From Opitutaceae bacterium (lineage in GTDB: Bacteria; Verrucomicrobiota; Verrucomicrobiia; Opitutales; Opitutaceae): a stretch of DNA of 6,540 nt. Of the stretch, positions 1 through 6,271 are shown in pieces (positions within the stretch are counted from its first letter, which is position 1; every line of letters starts with the position of its first letter). Below the pieces are notes generated by a model that was not told the DNA's origin, searched no databases, and worked only from the letters and a program-made list of their open reading frames with translations. The position numbers and the translations under genes were made by a program. The stretch spans positions 1 through 6,540 of the forward strand of contig JAHFTG010000123.1 in assembly GCA_023269455.1 (NCBI GenBank), in the 5' to 3' direction.

Positions 1-146
1 GCCGGCACGCGGCTGTCGGAGCAGCCGATCCAGAGATACTCCGGGTTTTGCTGGGCGGCCAGTTTCGCGAAGAACTGGGGATCCTTCGCGCGAATGCTTT
101 CGGCCCACGTTTTGTTTTGGATGAAAAGATGATCCAGCGAATGCAT
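1..146 (-). CDS. can: Beta-class carbonic anhydrase, N-terminal part (cut by window edge)
   Basis: This is the first 48 codons of a carbonic anhydrase, the zinc enzyme that interconverts CO2 and bicarbonate in the cytoplasm. The translated start runs MHSLDHLFIQNKTWAESI and continues through DPQFF and QNPEYLWIGCSDSRVP. The CSDSR motif (residues 42-46) carries the first zinc-ligand cysteine (C42) and the Asp44-Arg46 dyad of beta-class enzymes. The preceding 'N..WA..I...DP.FF..LA..Q.PEYLWIGCSDSR' pattern is the usual N-terminus of the Can/CynT type. The ATG at 144-146 places the protein where family members normally begin. No Shine-Dalgarno sequence precedes it; the upstream stretch is A/T-rich. 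The remaining ligands (His, second Cys) lie outside the window. The gene sits 62 bases downstream of a small membrane-protein gene on the same strand, so the two may be co-transcribed. Family assignment is firm even from this fragment; the symbol is by similarity. Confidence 0.93.
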   Translation of the reverse strand, partial: MHSLDHLFIQNKTWAESIRAKDPQFFAKLAAQQNPEYLWIGCSDSRVP

Positions 147-157
147 AAAAATATCAG

Positions 158-163
158 ATTTTA
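158..163 (-). promoter_or_regulatory. Possible -10 element of the carbonic anhydrase gene
   Basis: On the minus strand TAAAAT (five of six matches to TATAAT) lies 11 bases before the carbonic anhydrase ATG, inside a locally A/T-rich stretch of an otherwise GC-rich region. No acceptable -35 hexamer is visible at 16-18 bases spacing. If used, it would give a leader of only a few bases. It may just be the A/T-rich, low-structure zone that often precedes a start codon. Confidence 0.22.
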
Positions 164-208
164 AGGGAACGCAGGGTTGTCGGGTTATCCTTGGGCCGAC
201 TGCTGTGC

Positions 209-367
209 TTACTTGCGACCAAAGATAAAATATAAAATCGAGCCGAGGAACGGCACCAAAAGGATCACGATGATCCAGACAACCTTGTTGGGATTATTGC
301 TCTTCGCGCAGTCCACGATGGCGATAATCCAGAGGGCCAGCACCAGCAGGTAGAGAAGGTTGTTCAT
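209..367 (-). CDS. Small two-helix membrane protein, PLDc_N type
   Basis: This 52-residue protein is too small for most gene callers. It begins MNNLLYLLVLALWIIAIVDC and ends LYFIFGRK. Helix 1 spans about residues 3-19 and ends in a D-C-A-K polar turn. A short hydrophilic loop (SNNPNKVVW) follows, and helix 2 spans about residues 29-49. The layout of helix, D-hydrophilic loop with N/K and W, helix rich in P-F-G-S, then a basic end matches the phospholipase D nuclease N-terminal domain (PLDc_N). This domain occurs alone in many small bacterial membrane proteins as well as at the front of cardiolipin synthases. No catalytic HKD motif is present, so this is not an enzyme by itself; its role is unknown. 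The reading frame opens at ATG 365-367 and closes with TAA at 209-211. The segment just before the ATG has only a weak AGAG. It lies between the phosphorylase terminator and the carbonic anhydrase gene. Confidence 0.82.
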   Translation of the reverse strand: MNNLLYLLVLALWIIAIVDCAKSNNPNKVVWIIVILLVPFLGSILYFIFGRK

Positions 368-404
368 GCAACAACTCTAAATTGCCAACTCCCGGCGTCC
401 ACAA

Positions 405-437
405 AAAAGGCCGCCCGGAAATACCGGGCGGCCTTTT
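405..437 (-). terminator. Intrinsic terminator of the phosphorylase gene
   Basis: There is a perfect 14-bp inverted repeat (405-418 against 424-437) with a 5-base loop (419-423). The stem core is GGCCGCCCGG/CCGGGCGGCC. On the minus strand the stem is followed by TTTTTTGT, the classic uridine run. It begins 24 bases after the stop codon of the phosphorylase gene. On the plus strand only the four T's inside the stem follow, so termination there would be weaker. This separates the phosphorylase transcript from the small membrane-protein and carbonic anhydrase genes downstream. Confidence 0.9.
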
Positions 438-460
438 GAATAATCTATTTTGCTGATGCC

Positions 461-1804
461 TCAGGCAACGCGCTCGACCACCAACGGCGGGGGCGTGGGG
501 CGCTTGGGCGCGAGACGGTAGGCGTTCTTGAAGTGATCGAGCGCCTGCTCGAGCTTCGCCTCGTCGTTGTAGTGGATCATCATGAGCGGCTCGCCCTGCT
601 TGACCTGCGTGCCGACCTTCTTGATCTCGGAAACACCGACCGCGAAATCCTGCTTGTCACCGGGCTTCGAGATACCGGCGCCGAGCAGATGGACGCCGTG
701 GGCGATCATCGCGGCGTTGATGGTGTGAACGTAACCGCGCTTGGGCGCGGGCAGCTTGCGGATGTGTTTCGCCGAGGGGAATTTTTCGGGATGATCGATG
801 TAGGCGATGTCGCCGCCCTGGGCCTTTACGAGCTCCTTGAATTTTTCGAGGGCCGAGCCGTCGGTGAGGTGACGCTGCACGGTCTGCTTGGCCGAAAGAG
901 TCGAGCCCGCGACGCCGGCGAGGCGGACGATTTCCATGCCGAGCTTGAGCACGAGTTCCTTCATGTCCTCGGGGCCTTCGCCCTTGAGGAGCGCGATGGC
1001 TTCCTTGACTTCGAGGCTGGTGCCCACGGTGTCGCCGAGCGGCTGGTTCATGTCGGTCACGAGCGCGACACAGCGGCGCTTCATGGAGCGGCCGACGCGG
1101 GTCATGGAGCGGGCGAGCTGCTTAGCCTGCTCGAGATCCTTGATGAAGGAGCCGTTGCCCCACTTCACGTCGATCACGAGGCCTTCGGAGCCTTCGGCGA
1201 GCTTCTTGGAGAGAACGCTGCCGGTGATAAGCGGGAGGCTGGGGATGGTGCCGGTTTCCTTGCGGAGCGCGTAGAACTTGGCGTCGGCCGGGGCGAGTTT
1301 CTCGTCCTGATGGACGATCGCACCACCGATTTTGCCGAGTTGGGAAACGAACGCGTCAATCGAGAGATGGCCCTTGAAGCCGGGGATGGCCGCGAGCTTG
1401 TCGAGGGTGCCGATCACGTAGTCGTGCTCGACGCCGCACATCATGGGGACGACCACGCCCGCCGCCATCGCGAGAGGCACGAGAACAAGCGAGGTTTTGT
1501 CGCCCACGCCGCCGGTCGAGTATTTGTCGATCTTCGGCTTGGCGATGTGCGACAGATCAATGACTTCGCCCGAAAGCATCATTTCCTCGGTCAGAATGGC
1601 CGTTTCCTGAGCCGACATCTGTTGGAAGAAAATCGCCATCAACAAGGCCGCAAGCTGATGCTCGGGCATTTCACCATCCAGCGTCGCATCAATAATATAG
1701 CGAATTTCCTCTTGGGTAAACTCCTGGCCATCGCGCTTTTTTTCGATAAGAAAGTTAAAGGATGGCTTGATGAACCTCCGGGGAGGCAACGTGCGTTTAG
1801 TCAT
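461..1804 (-). CDS. deoA: Thymidine/pyrimidine-nucleoside phosphorylase family protein with altered active-site loop
   Basis: This 447-residue protein belongs to the nucleoside phosphorylase family that splits thymidine or uridine with phosphate to give free base and (deoxy)ribose-1-phosphate. Its length suits the family (about 430-440) plus a short N-terminal extension. The N-terminal helical part (LIEKKRDGQEFTQEEI, residues 19-34), the phosphate-binding segment DKYSTGGVGDKTS (93-105), ALR-K-TGTIPSLPLITGSVLSKK (179-201) and the C-terminal domain (355-447) are all in family order. Aligned by eye to the E. coli enzyme with a constant offset of ten, K94, S96, S105, T133, R181, S196 and K200 match its K84, S86, S95, T123, R171, S186 and K190. 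However, His85 is replaced by Y95. The normally invariant loop SGRGLGHTGG reads CGVEHDYVIG (123-132), so Ser113 is Cys and the PROSITE-type signature is lost. The ATG at 1802-1804 is the only reasonable start; no Shine-Dalgarno sequence is visible. No other nucleoside-salvage gene adjoins it. Fold assignment is firm; the substrate is uncertain and the symbol is provisional. Confidence 0.9.
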   Translation of the reverse strand: MTKRTLPPRRFIKPSFNFLIEKKRDGQEFTQEEIRYIIDATLDGEMPEHQLAALLMAIFFQQMSAQETAILTEEMMLSGEVIDLSHIAKPKIDKYSTGGVGDKTSLVLVPLAMAAGVVVPMMCGVEHDYVIGTLDKLAAIPGFKGHLSIDAFVSQLGKIGGAIVHQDEKLAPADAKFYALRKETGTIPSLPLITGSVLSKKLAEGSEGLVIDVKWGNGSFIKDLEQAKQLARSMTRVGRSMKRRCVALVTDMNQPLGDTVGTSLEVKEAIALLKGEGPEDMKELVLKLGMEIVRLAGVAGSTLSAKQTVQRHLTDGSALEKFKELVKAQGGDIAYIDHPEKFPSAKHIRKLPAPKRGYVHTINAAMIAHGVHLLGAGISKPGDKQDFAVGVSEIKKVGTQVKQGEPLMMIHYNDEAKLEQALDHFKNAYRLAPKRPTPPPLVVERVA

Positions 1805-1987
1805 TGTATATGTGTGAGTAAATAGAACAGGCCGGCGAAACCGTAAAAGTTTACAAGAGGAACTCCCTCCTCTGAAAAGTCGAGCCGAAACTGCCCAGTT
1901 TAGCCGGGGATTCCGGCGGTAAACGGACTCGGGGCCGCCCCAACTCCACGCTTGCGCCGTCCCTCTTCGCACGGGTTGATTCGGGGG
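1805..1987. promoter_or_regulatory. Divergent intergenic region between the phosphorylase gene and argS
   Basis: These 183 bases must hold the start signals for both divergent genes. On the minus strand a loose pair, TTTACG then TATTTA at 17-base spacing, lies ahead of the phosphorylase ATG. On the plus strand TTTACA (1850-1855, five of six to the -35 consensus) is followed by only a poor -10. Neither is convincing. Inverted repeats seen are 1856-1861/1868-1873 (AGAGGA/TCCTCT), 1888-1892/1897-1901 (AAACT/AGTTT), 1898-1907/1913-1924 (bulged) and GGGG/CCCC at 1931-1941. No Shine-Dalgarno sequence precedes either start. I see no recognisable T-box or riboswitch core. Confidence 0.5.
1898..1924. 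repeat. Bulged inverted repeat upstream of argS
   Basis: GTTTAGCCGG (1898-1907) pairs with CCGGC (1913-1917) and TAAAC (1920-1924), leaving a two-base bulge (1918-1919) and a five-base loop (1908-1912). The centre is about 75 bases before the argS start. It could be an operator or an RNA hairpin in the argS leader. It shares bases 1898-1901 with a smaller hairpin (1888-1901), so the two cannot form together. There is no T-run after it, so it is not a simple terminator for either strand. Confidence 0.4.
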
Positions 1988-3745
1988 ATGCACGTTTCGT
2001 TCAACCTCGCCGCTCTCCTCGATGCGGCCTTGAAAACCGCCGCCACCGCCTCCGGCCTCGACGCCGCCGACTTCTCCCCCGAAGTCCGCACCGCCGACCC
2101 GAAGCACGGCGATTTCCAAGCCAACGGCGTGCTCCCCTACGCCAAACGCACGAAGCAAAACCCGCGCGCCCTCGCCGAGAAACTCGTCGCCGCCCTGCCC
2201 GCCGACGTCGCCGCCGCCTGCACGATCACCGTGGCGGGACCGGGCTTCATCAACTTCACGCTTCAGCCCGCCGCATTGCAGGCCTGGCTGCGGGCGTTTT
2301 CGACGCGCGAACAACTCTCCGCCGGCGCCGCCGCGACCTATGCCGGACAGACCTGGGTGGTTGACTACAGCTCGCCCAACACCGCCAAGCAGATGCACGT
2401 CGGCCATTTACGTTCCGCCGTGATCGGCGAAGCCGTGAGCCGCCTGCTCGCCTTCAGCGGAGCGAACGTCATTCGCGACAACCACATCGGCGACTGGGGC
2501 ACGCAGTTCGGCAAACTCATCTGGGCCTACAAACGCCAGCTCGATACCGCCGCTTTCGCCGAGGACCCGCTCGCCGAATTCGAACGTCTCTACAAAGTCG
2601 GCAACAGCGCCGCCGATGCCGATCCCGCCGTCCTGAAAGAAGCGCAGCAGGAACTCGTCAAACTCCAGTCTGGCGACCCCGAAAACACCGCCATCTGGAA
2701 AAAAATCGGCGAAGTCAGCGTGTCTGCCTTCCAGCAAATCTACGATCTGCTTGGCATTCGCTTCGATTACTCGCTCGGCGAGAGTTTTTACAACGACAAG
2801 GTCGGCCGCGTTTACCAGGAACTCACCGACTGCGGCCTCGCGACGGAGAGCCAGGGCGCGCTCGTCGTCTTTCACCCCGAGCATCCGCGTTTCAAAGACC
2901 AGCCCTTCCTCATCCGCAAATCCGACGGCGCCGCCAACTACGCCTCCACCGACCTCGCGACGATTCTCTACCGCAGCGAGCATTTCCACGCCGACGCCGC
3001 GATTTACGTGATCGATTCCCGCCAAAGCGACCATTGCCAGCAGCTCTTCCTGACCGCGCAAAAATGGTTCGAGAAAACCGGCCGCACCTGCCCTCGCCTC
3101 GAGCACGTCGCGTTCGGCACCGTGCTCGGCGAAGACGGACGCCCGCTCAAGACCCGCAACGGCGACAACATCAAGTTGAAAGACCTCCTCGCCGAAGCCG
3201 TCGAACGCGCCCGCCGCCTCGTTGACGAAAAAAGCGCCGAGCTGCCCGAAGACGAACGCCGCACCATCTCCGAGATCGTCGGCACCGGCTGCGTGCAATA
3301 CGCCGACCTCTCGCAAAACCGTTCCAGCGACTACCTCTTTTCTTGGGACAAGATGGTTTCTTTCGAGGGCAACACCGCCGCCTATCTGCTCTACTCCGTC
3401 GCCCGCGTGCGCTCGATCTTCCGCAAGCTCGACGCCACTCCCGGCGACCCCGCCGTCGAGACCGCCGCCAGCCCGCTCGAAACACCCGAGGAACTCTCGC
3501 TCGCGCGAAAGTTGACCAAGTTTTCCGACGCCGTCGCCCTCGCCACCACCAGCCTGCGCCCTCACTTCCTCAGCCTCTATCTCTACGAACTCGCCGGCGA
3601 GTTCAGCACCTTCTACGCGGCCGACAAAGTCGCGGTGGACGATCCTGGCGTGCGCGCCCGCCGCCTCCTGTTGTGCGCCCGCACCCTGCTCCTGTTGGAA
3701 ACGGGGCTCAATCTCCTCGGCCTGCGCACGGTGACACGCATGTAA
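1988..3745 (+). CDS. argS: Arginyl-tRNA synthetase
   Basis: This cytoplasmic class I aminoacyl-tRNA synthetase charges tRNA-Arg with arginine. The 585-residue protein has the family's domains in order. The N-terminal tRNA-binding (Add-1) domain has ADPKHGDFQANG (residues 37-48) and PGFINF (85-90). The Rossmann catalytic core has SSPNTAKQMHVGHLRS (128-143), containing the HIGH-type signature HVGH. DNHIGDWGTQFG (164-175) and YASTDLATILYR (318-329) follow. GEDGRPLKTRNGDNIKL (381-397) stands in the KMSKS position, which most ArgRS replace with a KTR-G sequence. The alpha-helical DALR anticodon-binding domain starts near GNTAAYLLYSVARVRS (461-476) and runs to the typical terminal R-M. ATG 1988 was chosen because it gives a normal N-terminus. 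In-frame TTG codons at 1952 and 1976 could add 12 or 4 residues. A G-run abuts the ATG too closely to serve as a Shine-Dalgarno sequence. The gene is transcribed divergently from the phosphorylase gene and appears intact. Confidence 0.97.
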   Translation: MHVSFNLAALLDAALKTAATASGLDAADFSPEVRTADPKHGDFQANGVLPYAKRTKQNPRALAEKLVAALPADVAAACTITVAGPGFINFTLQPAALQAWLRAFSTREQLSAGAAATYAGQTWVVDYSSPNTAKQMHVGHLRSAVIGEAVSRLLAFSGANVIRDNHIGDWGTQFGKLIWAYKRQLDTAAFAEDPLAEFERLYKVGNSAADADPAVLKEAQQELVKLQSGDPENTAIWKKIGEVSVSAFQQIYDLLGIRFDYSLGESFYNDKVGRVYQELTDCGLATESQGALVVFHPEHPRFKDQPFLIRKSDGAANYASTDLATILYRSEHFHADAAIYVIDSRQSDHCQQLFLTAQKWFEKTGRTCPRLEHVAFGTVLGEDGRPLKTRNGDNIKLKDLLAEAVERARRLVDEKSAELPEDERRTISEIVGTGCVQYADLSQNRSSDYLFSWDKMVSFEGNTAAYLLYSVARVRSIFRKLDATPGDPAVETAASPLETPEELSLARKLTKFSDAVALATTSLRPHFLSLYLYELAGEFSTFYAADKVAVDDPGVRARRLLLCARTLLLLETGLNLLGLRTVTRM

Positions 3746-3873
3746 GCCACCGCTGCCTGCGCATGCGGCCCGACACGCACGGCCCACCGGCCTTTGCGCC
3801 GCCCGCCGCGATCGCACCCGAAAACACTCTTGCCGCCTTCTTTCCGCAGGCGCATCTTCTCCTCACTTATTTT

Positions 3874-4623
3874 ATGGCCACGCAGGAATTCTACATTCGC
3901 AGCGCGTCCGAAACCGAAGCACGCGGTCCCTTCACCCAGGAACATTTGCTCTCTCTATCCGAGAACGGCCAGATCACCAAAGAGACGCTTTTCTACGACG
4001 CCAACAGCGAGCAATGGGTGCGCATCGGCGACAATACCGAACTCACCGAGCTGATTTTCCCCGAACGAAAAGCCCTCAAGCTCAAGACGCGCGAAACCAT
4101 CAAAACCCTCAACGTCCGCAAGGAAGAGGACGCCCCCATCTCCGTCGAGGACATGCTCGCCGCAGCCGAAGGCCGCACTGCGGAAACCAAGAGCAAGCTT
4201 GATCCCGCCATCGCCCGCGAACGCGCCGCCGCCATCGGCCTCTACGCGGCCATTGCCCTGCTCATCATCAGCGCCGCCTCGCTGATTCTTCCCTCCATCG
4301 ATGTCGTCATCACGCTCGATCCCGTCGCCATCATTCAGCATCCGCTCGCGATCCTCGGTGCCTTTCATGCCGTGCTCGCCCTGCTGCTCTTTCTTCAAGT
4401 CACGCAGGCTTATCCGATGGTGCGTTTCGCCACCTCCCTCGGCCTCGGCTTCACCGGTTTTCTTCTCTGGATCAACGGCCAGTTCGTGCCGCTGGCCGCG
4501 CTCGCCGTCGGTTCCGTCGGGCTCTACTTCTGCACGGTCTTCATCAACTTCCTCGGCATCGGCCTCGCCGCCGGCTTCGGTTTCGCCGGCATGCTCGGCT
4601 TCGCATTTTATTCGCTCACCTGA
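3874..4623 (+). CDS. GYF_2-domain multi-pass membrane protein
   Basis: This 249-residue protein has two parts. Residues 6-52 form a GYF_2 (DUF4339) domain: FYIR...ARGPFTQEHLLSL..NGQITKETLFYD..SEQWVRIGD. It has the expected aromatic start, 'GPF/GPV', 'L..L...G.I...TL' and 'W' positions. Such domains are thought to bind peptides, but the partner is unknown. A charged linker (64-118) is rich in K, R and E. Four or five hydrophobic segments follow: about 119-140, 156-176, 182-200, 204-225 and 226-247. The C-terminal segments are rich in Gly, Phe and Leu and end directly at the membrane. No signal peptide precedes the GYF_2 domain, so that domain is probably cytosolic. The start at ATG 3874 sits just before the domain; no Shine-Dalgarno sequence is seen. 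The stop lies nine bases before the YihY gene start, which suggests one transcript and perhaps linked function. The gap from argS is 128 bases, with no clear terminator or promoter. I cannot assign a specific function. Confidence 0.85.
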   Translation: MATQEFYIRSASETEARGPFTQEHLLSLSENGQITKETLFYDANSEQWVRIGDNTELTELIFPERKALKLKTRETIKTLNVRKEEDAPISVEDMLAAAEGRTAETKSKLDPAIARERAAAIGLYAAIALLIISAASLILPSIDVVITLDPVAIIQHPLAILGAFHAVLALLLFLQVTQAYPMVRFATSLGLGFTGFLLWINGQFVPLAALAVGSVGLYFCTVFINFLGIGLAAGFGFAGMLGFAFYSLT

Positions 4624-4632
4624 TCTGCTCGC

Positions 4633-6126
4633 ATGGCTCGTCCCGCTCCTTTCTGGACTAGGCTGATCGCCACCTATCAGAGGGAAATCTGGCAACCTCA
4701 GTATCTCGGCGACAAGTCCGCTCGTGGTCGCCTCTATGCGGTCCTGCGCGTCATCTCGATCACCGTCACCGGCCTCGAAGAAACCAAGTCCGCCAGCCGC
4801 GCGGCCGCTCTCAGCTTCAGCTCGTTGCTCGGCCTCGGCCCGCTCGTCGCCATCGCCATGCTCGTCGCAGGCTTCATGCTCGACAAGCAGGACCCCAATC
4901 TCGCCGCGAAAACCCTCAGCGGCATCATCGAAAAAGTCGCCCCGCAGCTCGGCCAGTTGCAAAGCTCCGGCCAGCTTCCGTCGAGCCCGCACTCCACGCC
5001 AAACACCCTCGTGGCCGCCGCCACCGAGCTCGCCGCGCCCACCGGCGTGACCCAGTCCACTCCCGCCGATCCCGAGCTGGTCCAGATGATCAACGGCTTT
5101 ATCGCCGGGTCGCGCAACGGCACCGTCGGCGCGCTCGGTGCGCTCACCCTCATCATCATCGTGCTCCAGTTGTTCACGTCCATCGAGACGTCGTTCAACG
5201 AGATCTGGGGCGTGCGCCGCGGCCGCTCCTGGCTCATGCGCATCGTCTTCTATTGGACGATTCTCACGCTCGGCTCGGTGCTGTTTTTTGCGGCGCTCAC
5301 CGGCCTTTCCGCCGGCGCGCTCTTCAACGCCTTCGAGCACATTCCGTTCGGCGACCAGATGGTCTCCGTGCTCCGATTCTTCGTGCCCGCCGGCTCGATC
5401 GTGCTGCTCGTCGCGATGCTCACCGTCTTCTACCGCACCATTCCCAACACCCACGTCTGGTGGCGCGCCGCCCTCATCGGCGCCTTGGTCGTCGCCGCGC
5501 TCCTCGTGTTGAACAACTTCCTCGCGTTCATCTACCTCAAGCGCGTCGTGCTCCAGCGCAGCCTCTACGGCTCGCTCGGCATCCTCCCGATCCTGATGTT
5601 CGGCCTCTACGTGTTCTGGTTTTTCGTGCTCCTCGGCGGACAAGTCAGCTACGCCGTCCAAAACGTAAACTTCCGCAACAGCCAGGCCGCCTGGAGCAGC
5701 CTCGCCGAATCCATGCGCGAACGCCTCTCCCTCATCGTGCTCCTCACCATCGGCCGCCGCTTCCAAAACTGCGAGACGCCTTGGACCGCCTCGCAACTCG
5801 GCACCCGCCTGAAAGTCCCCACGCAGATTCTCAACGAGTGCATCAACCGCCTCGTAAAGATGAACCTCATCACGCCCATTCCTCCTGCCGCCGACGCCGA
5901 TGCGACCGACTACCTCTTCCAGCCCGCGCGCCCGCTCAGCCGCATCACCCTCGGCGATTTCAAGCAGCTCGACGACGACTTCGGCGGCGACCCGACCGGC
6001 CCCGCGCTCGCCGACCTCGACCCCATCGTCAAACGCTACAACGACACCGTCGAAGGCCTGGCCCGCGCCGAGTTTTTCCGAAAACCCCTCGACCAGCTCC
6101 TCGCCGAACACCCCGCCACCTCCTGA
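4633..6126 (+). CDS. YihY/BrkB-family inner-membrane protein with winged-helix-like C-terminus
   Basis: This 497-residue protein has the YihY/BrkB (UPF0761) core, a widespread integral membrane family of unsettled function; old annotations as ribonuclease BN are wrong. The core starts with RAAALSFSSLLGLGPLVAI (residues 56-74, first helix). It has the hallmark SIETSFNEIWGVRRGRSWL (183-201) after helix 2 (about 163-182). Further helices lie at about 203-232, 247-268 and 277-300. The conserved YGSLGILPILMFGLYVFW region (312-329) leads into the last helix and ends in LLGGQVSYAVQN. Between helices 1 and 2 is an unusually long stretch (84-160) with a Ser/Pro/Thr/Ala-rich part at 110-146, perhaps exposed to the periplasm. 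Residues 355-430 are soluble; WTASQLGTRLKVPTQILNEC followed by INRLVKMNLITPI (384-416) reads as a winged-helix fold. A Pro/Asp-rich tail follows. Its ATG lies nine bases after the GYF_2 gene stop, so translation may be coupled. No Shine-Dalgarno sequence is visible. Confidence 0.92.
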   Translation: MARPAPFWTRLIATYQREIWQPQYLGDKSARGRLYAVLRVISITVTGLEETKSASRAAALSFSSLLGLGPLVAIAMLVAGFMLDKQDPNLAAKTLSGIIEKVAPQLGQLQSSGQLPSSPHSTPNTLVAAATELAAPTGVTQSTPADPELVQMINGFIAGSRNGTVGALGALTLIIIVLQLFTSIETSFNEIWGVRRGRSWLMRIVFYWTILTLGSVLFFAALTGLSAGALFNAFEHIPFGDQMVSVLRFFVPAGSIVLLVAMLTVFYRTIPNTHVWWRAALIGALVVAALLVLNNFLAFIYLKRVVLQRSLYGSLGILPILMFGLYVFWFFVLLGGQVSYAVQNVNFRNSQAAWSSLAESMRERLSLIVLLTIGRRFQNCETPWTASQLGTRLKVPTQILNECINRLVKMNLITPIPPAADADATDYLFQPARPLSRITLGDFKQLDDDFGGDPTGPALADLDPIVKRYNDTVEGLARAEFFRKPLDQLLAEHPATS

Positions 6127-6192
6127 GGAAAAAGGAAGTCGGAGACCTGCTACGCGGATCGGATGGAGCCTTGGCTACGGGACTCTCGGCCT

Positions 6193-6222
6193 TACCTCTG
6201 ATTTCCGACCTCTGACCCTCTG
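6193..6222. repeat. Short imperfect repeats in intergenic DNA
   Basis: ACCTCTGA occurs at 6194-6201 and again at 6208-6215, with a partial third copy (CTCTG) at 6218-6222. TTCCGAC lies between the first two. On the minus strand this reads as alternating CAGAG-GT and CGGAAAT units. A matching GTCGGA at 6138-6143 is inverted relative to TCCGAC at 6204-6209, so the gap may fold loosely. No coding function is evident. Confidence 0.4.
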
Positions 6223-6243
6223 CCTTCGACATCCGCTCTTCCG

Positions 6244-6271
6244 TTGACACCCCCTCTTCCCCTCCTAGCTT
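6244..6271 (+). promoter_or_regulatory. Possible promoter for the SurA_N-type gene
   Basis: A perfect -35 hexamer TTGACA (6244-6249) is followed after 16 bases by TAGCTT (6266-6271), a weak -10 match (three of six). Transcription would start near 6278-6280, about ten bases before the ATG at 6288, leaving almost no leader. The exact -35 stands out in this C/T-rich gap, but the weak -10 keeps this tentative. Confidence 0.33.

Noticed and set aside
179..200. Hairpin GTCGG/CCGAC as a terminator of the small membrane-protein gene
   Set aside because: It has only five base pairs, a 12-base loop and no T-run on either strand.
1409..1440. Compensating frameshifts as the cause of the odd phosphorylase loop
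   Set aside because: Reading the segment in the other two minus-strand frames gives no SGRG-like sequence, and one frame contains a stop. The substitution is therefore real in this sequence.
533..1825. Open frame of 430 codons on the plus strand, opposite the phosphorylase gene
   Set aside because: It is antisense to a clear phosphorylase. It has a composition artefact (Asp, Glu, His, Arg, Leu rich) and no domain.
1952..1987. TTG starts at 1952 or 1976 for argS
   Set aside because: They would add 12 or 4 residues without homology to the family N-terminus, and no ribosome-binding site supports them. ATG 1988 fits better, though it is not proven.
1805..2407. Upstream extension of the phosphorylase frame, which stays open to 2407 on the minus strand
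   Set aside because: The extension overlaps the argS coding start on the opposite strand and translates to low-complexity Gly/Arg sequence. The family N-terminus begins a few residues after the ATG at 1804.
2408..3817. Open frame of 469 codons on the minus strand, opposite argS
   Set aside because: The argS protein is complete and conserved over this whole span. The antisense translation has the same Gly/Ala/Glu/Val-rich composition as other high-GC shadows.
3746..3873. Terminator or promoter between argS and the GYF_2 gene
   Set aside because: Only short GC palindromes such as GCATGC are present. There is no stem with a T-run and no acceptable -35/-10 pair.
3955..6111. Open frame of 718 codons on the minus strand, opposite the GYF_2 and YihY genes
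   Set aside because: It is antisense to two genes with recognisable domains. Its translation is a repetitive mix of Glu, Asp, Gly, Ala, Arg and His without any domain, as expected opposite GC-rich codons.
5253..6215. Arg/Pro/His-rich open frame on the plus strand inside the YihY gene
   Set aside because: It is a frame-shifted shadow of the YihY gene with extreme Arg/Pro content and no start signal.
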